Positions 62,904-64,000 of a DNA stretch of 64,000 bases are shown piece after piece. Where the stretch lies: the NCBI GenBank assembly GCA_023393125.1, contig JAEWMQ010000046.1, positions 1-64,000 on the forward strand, in the 5' to 3' direction. Each line of letters starts with the position of its first letter. The first letter of the stretch is position 1. The stretch comes from Bacillota bacterium. Its GTDB lineage: Bacteria > Bacillota > Clostridia > Lachnospirales > Cellulosilyticaceae. Position numbers and translations under genes: made by a program. Below the pieces are notes generated by a model. The model was not told the DNA's origin and made no database searches. It saw only the letters and a list, made by a program, of their open reading frames with translations.

Positions 62904-63455
62904 TTATCGTTGTTGATTTCCCCATAATTCATAATACACCATATCTTCTAGCTTACGCCTAGGACGTTGTTTAGGATTTTCAGCAGTATACCCAACACAA
63001 ACTATTCCACAAACATACTTATCATTTGAAATATTCAAGATAGGTCTTACATCCTTTTGCTCAAACCATGCTGTCCAACATGTCGCCAAACCCATATGTT
63101 CAGCTTCCAGTAACATATTCTGAATTGCAATAGCCGTATCTCTTATAATTTGCTTTAACTCAGGTTCAGAACTATTTTCATCTAAATACAAATCACTCGT
63201 ATCCTTTATTCTACATGAAACATCTGCAACGCACACAATAAATACAGGTGCATCTAACATCCACTTCTGATTATGATTAGCACGAACCAAACATTCTTTT
63301 ATTTCACTTGAAGTTACGATAATAAAATTCCATGGCTGTGTATTACTCCCTGATGGTGCTAGTCTTGCACTTTCTATTAACCCTATAATTTTATCTTCCT
63401 CAACATCTCTATTCATGTATTTACGAATACTTCTTCTAGCTACAACTTCTTCCAT
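62904..63455 (-). CDS. Nitroreductase-family protein
   Basis: A 183-residue FMN protein: 'VVARRSIRKYMNRDVEEDKIIGLIESARLAPSGSNTQPWNFIIV' contains the FMN-binding Arg/Ser residues, and 'MLLEAEHMGLATCWTAWFEQKDVRPIL' and 'IVCVGYTAENPKQRPRRKLEDMVYYE' complete the fold. It reduces an unknown substrate with NAD(P)H. AAGGAGG precedes ATG 63455. Confidence 0.92.
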   Translation of the reverse strand: MEEVVARRSIRKYMNRDVEEDKIIGLIESARLAPSGSNTQPWNFIIVTSSEIKECLVRANHNQKWMLDAPVFIVCVADVSCRIKDTSDLYLDENSSEPELKQIIRDTAIAIQNMLLEAEHMGLATCWTAWFEQKDVRPILNISNDKYVCGIVCVGYTAENPKQRPRRKLEDMVYYELWGNQQR

Positions 63456-63498
63456 CGTATGCCTCCTTAAAATTGATTAAATCAAGCTAATTACTCTT

Positions 63499-63861
63499 TT
63501 ATCCTTGAAGCAACTCCTGTTGCTTCTTTTTACTTTGTTTAGATAATACTAACTGATATGACTTATCTAGCATACTTTTCACTAATTCATCAGGAACATT
63601 CCCATCTGGTTTGATTGAATTCCAATGCACTTTATTCATATAAAAACCTGGTACAATATCATCATACTGTTGTCTAAAAAAATCGCCCTCTACTGGCTCT
63701 AATTTTAAAGTAATATAATAGGGCTTATCGAATTCATCCAAACAAATAGCTGCAAACATTTTATCTCCTAATAAATAACGTATCCAATTCCATTCTTTCT
63801 TCAAATCTTTAGAAACGCCCTTTTTTTCTAGAAGATATTTATCAATCCATTCATATTTCAT
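63499..63861 (-). CDS. MmcQ/YjbR-family protein
   Basis: A 120-residue protein with the YjbR (CyaY-like fold) pattern: 'FAAICLDEFDKPYYITLKLEP', 'DIVPGFYMNKVHWNSIKPDGNVPDELVKSMLDKSYQLV'. These are presumed DNA-binding-like proteins of unknown role. AAAGGAG precedes ATG 63861. It lies 43 nt before the nitroreductase gene on the same strand. Confidence 0.88.
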   Translation of the reverse strand: MKYEWIDKYLLEKKGVSKDLKKEWNWIRYLLGDKMFAAICLDEFDKPYYITLKLEPVEGDFFRQQYDDIVPGFYMNKVHWNSIKPDGNVPDELVKSMLDKSYQLVLSKQSKKKQQELLQG

Positions 63862-63902
63862 TTTTTATACTCCTTTAACTAAAAGACTTTGTTAGCCTAC
63901 TT

Positions 63903-64000
63903 TTATTTACTATTTTGATAATCTAAACAGTACTCATTTATAAGTTCCTGAATTCTTTTTGTCTTAAAATCATACGCTTGGTCTTGATAAATAAAACCAC
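63903..64000 (-). CDS. Partial gene at the window end (C-terminus only)
   Basis: On the minus strand an open frame enters from beyond 64000 and ends at TAA 63903-63905; the visible part reads '...FIYQDQAYDFKTKRIQELI' then 'NEYCLDYQNSK'. The composition looks coding. Family unknown. The strand agrees with its neighbours. Confidence 0.5.
   Translation of the reverse strand, partial: GFIYQDQAYDFKTKRIQELINEYCLDYQNSK

Overview
This is low-GC DNA from a Gram-positive, spore-forming anaerobe of the class Clostridia. The main evidence is a complete clostridial-order fatty-acid operon under a FabT/MarR regulator, Rex, a spore photoproduct lyase, an LtaS-like protein, and strong AGGAGG ribosome sites with occasional GTG/TTG starts. 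The gene set would fit a Lachnospirales member such as Cellulosilyticum, but the genus is an inference. No tRNA, rRNA or CRISPR array was seen.

Region 1 (1-9.3 kb) is an accessory island. It holds two copies of a candidate large structured RNA ending in a terminator hairpin. One copy is cut by the window edge; the other is split by an intact IS66 element with a perfect 8-bp target duplication. A secreted stalk-domain protein and a small membrane protein lie between the copies. After the IS come a gene remnant, a 900-codon Mrr-nuclease/STAND-ATPase fusion (probable phage defence), a decayed serine recombinase and the first copy of a ~200-bp long-hairpin repeat.

Region 2 (9.4-23 kb) is chromosomal housekeeping: rex, an ABC-F ATPase, a large lipoprotein, splB (missing the usual H-donor cysteine), a WYL regulator, a CoA-disulfide reductase-like flavoprotein, pepA, a cupin and a FliB-like protein.

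Region 3 (23-35 kb) is the fatty-acid operon fabT-fabH-acpP-fabK-fabD-fabG-fabF-accB-fabZ-accC-accD-accA on the minus strand. Two consensus promoters diverge upstream of fabT, each fused to FabT-type palindromes. The second promoter points at a FabK/nitronate-monooxygenase paralogue, and its leader is filled by a pair of long hairpins.

Region 4 (35-48 kb) carries a uracil-DNA-glycosylase-like gene divergent from an uncharacterised radical SAM/DUF4130 DNA-metabolism pair, secreted proteins, a two-component system with a convergent extra kinase, and an MBOAT/DHHW surface-polymer acetylation pair. A second inverted copy of the hairpin pair lies at 48 kb.

Region 5 (48.6-64 kb) has a LytTR/DUF3021-controlled ABC exporter, an M42 peptidase, a CPBP-SUFU fusion, an LtaS-like enzyme, and a heterodimeric multidrug ABC exporter. 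The exporter is preceded by a 27-codon leader ORF with mutually exclusive antiterminator and terminator hairpins, resembling bmrB attenuation. The window ends with a nitroreductase, a YjbR protein and a partial gene.
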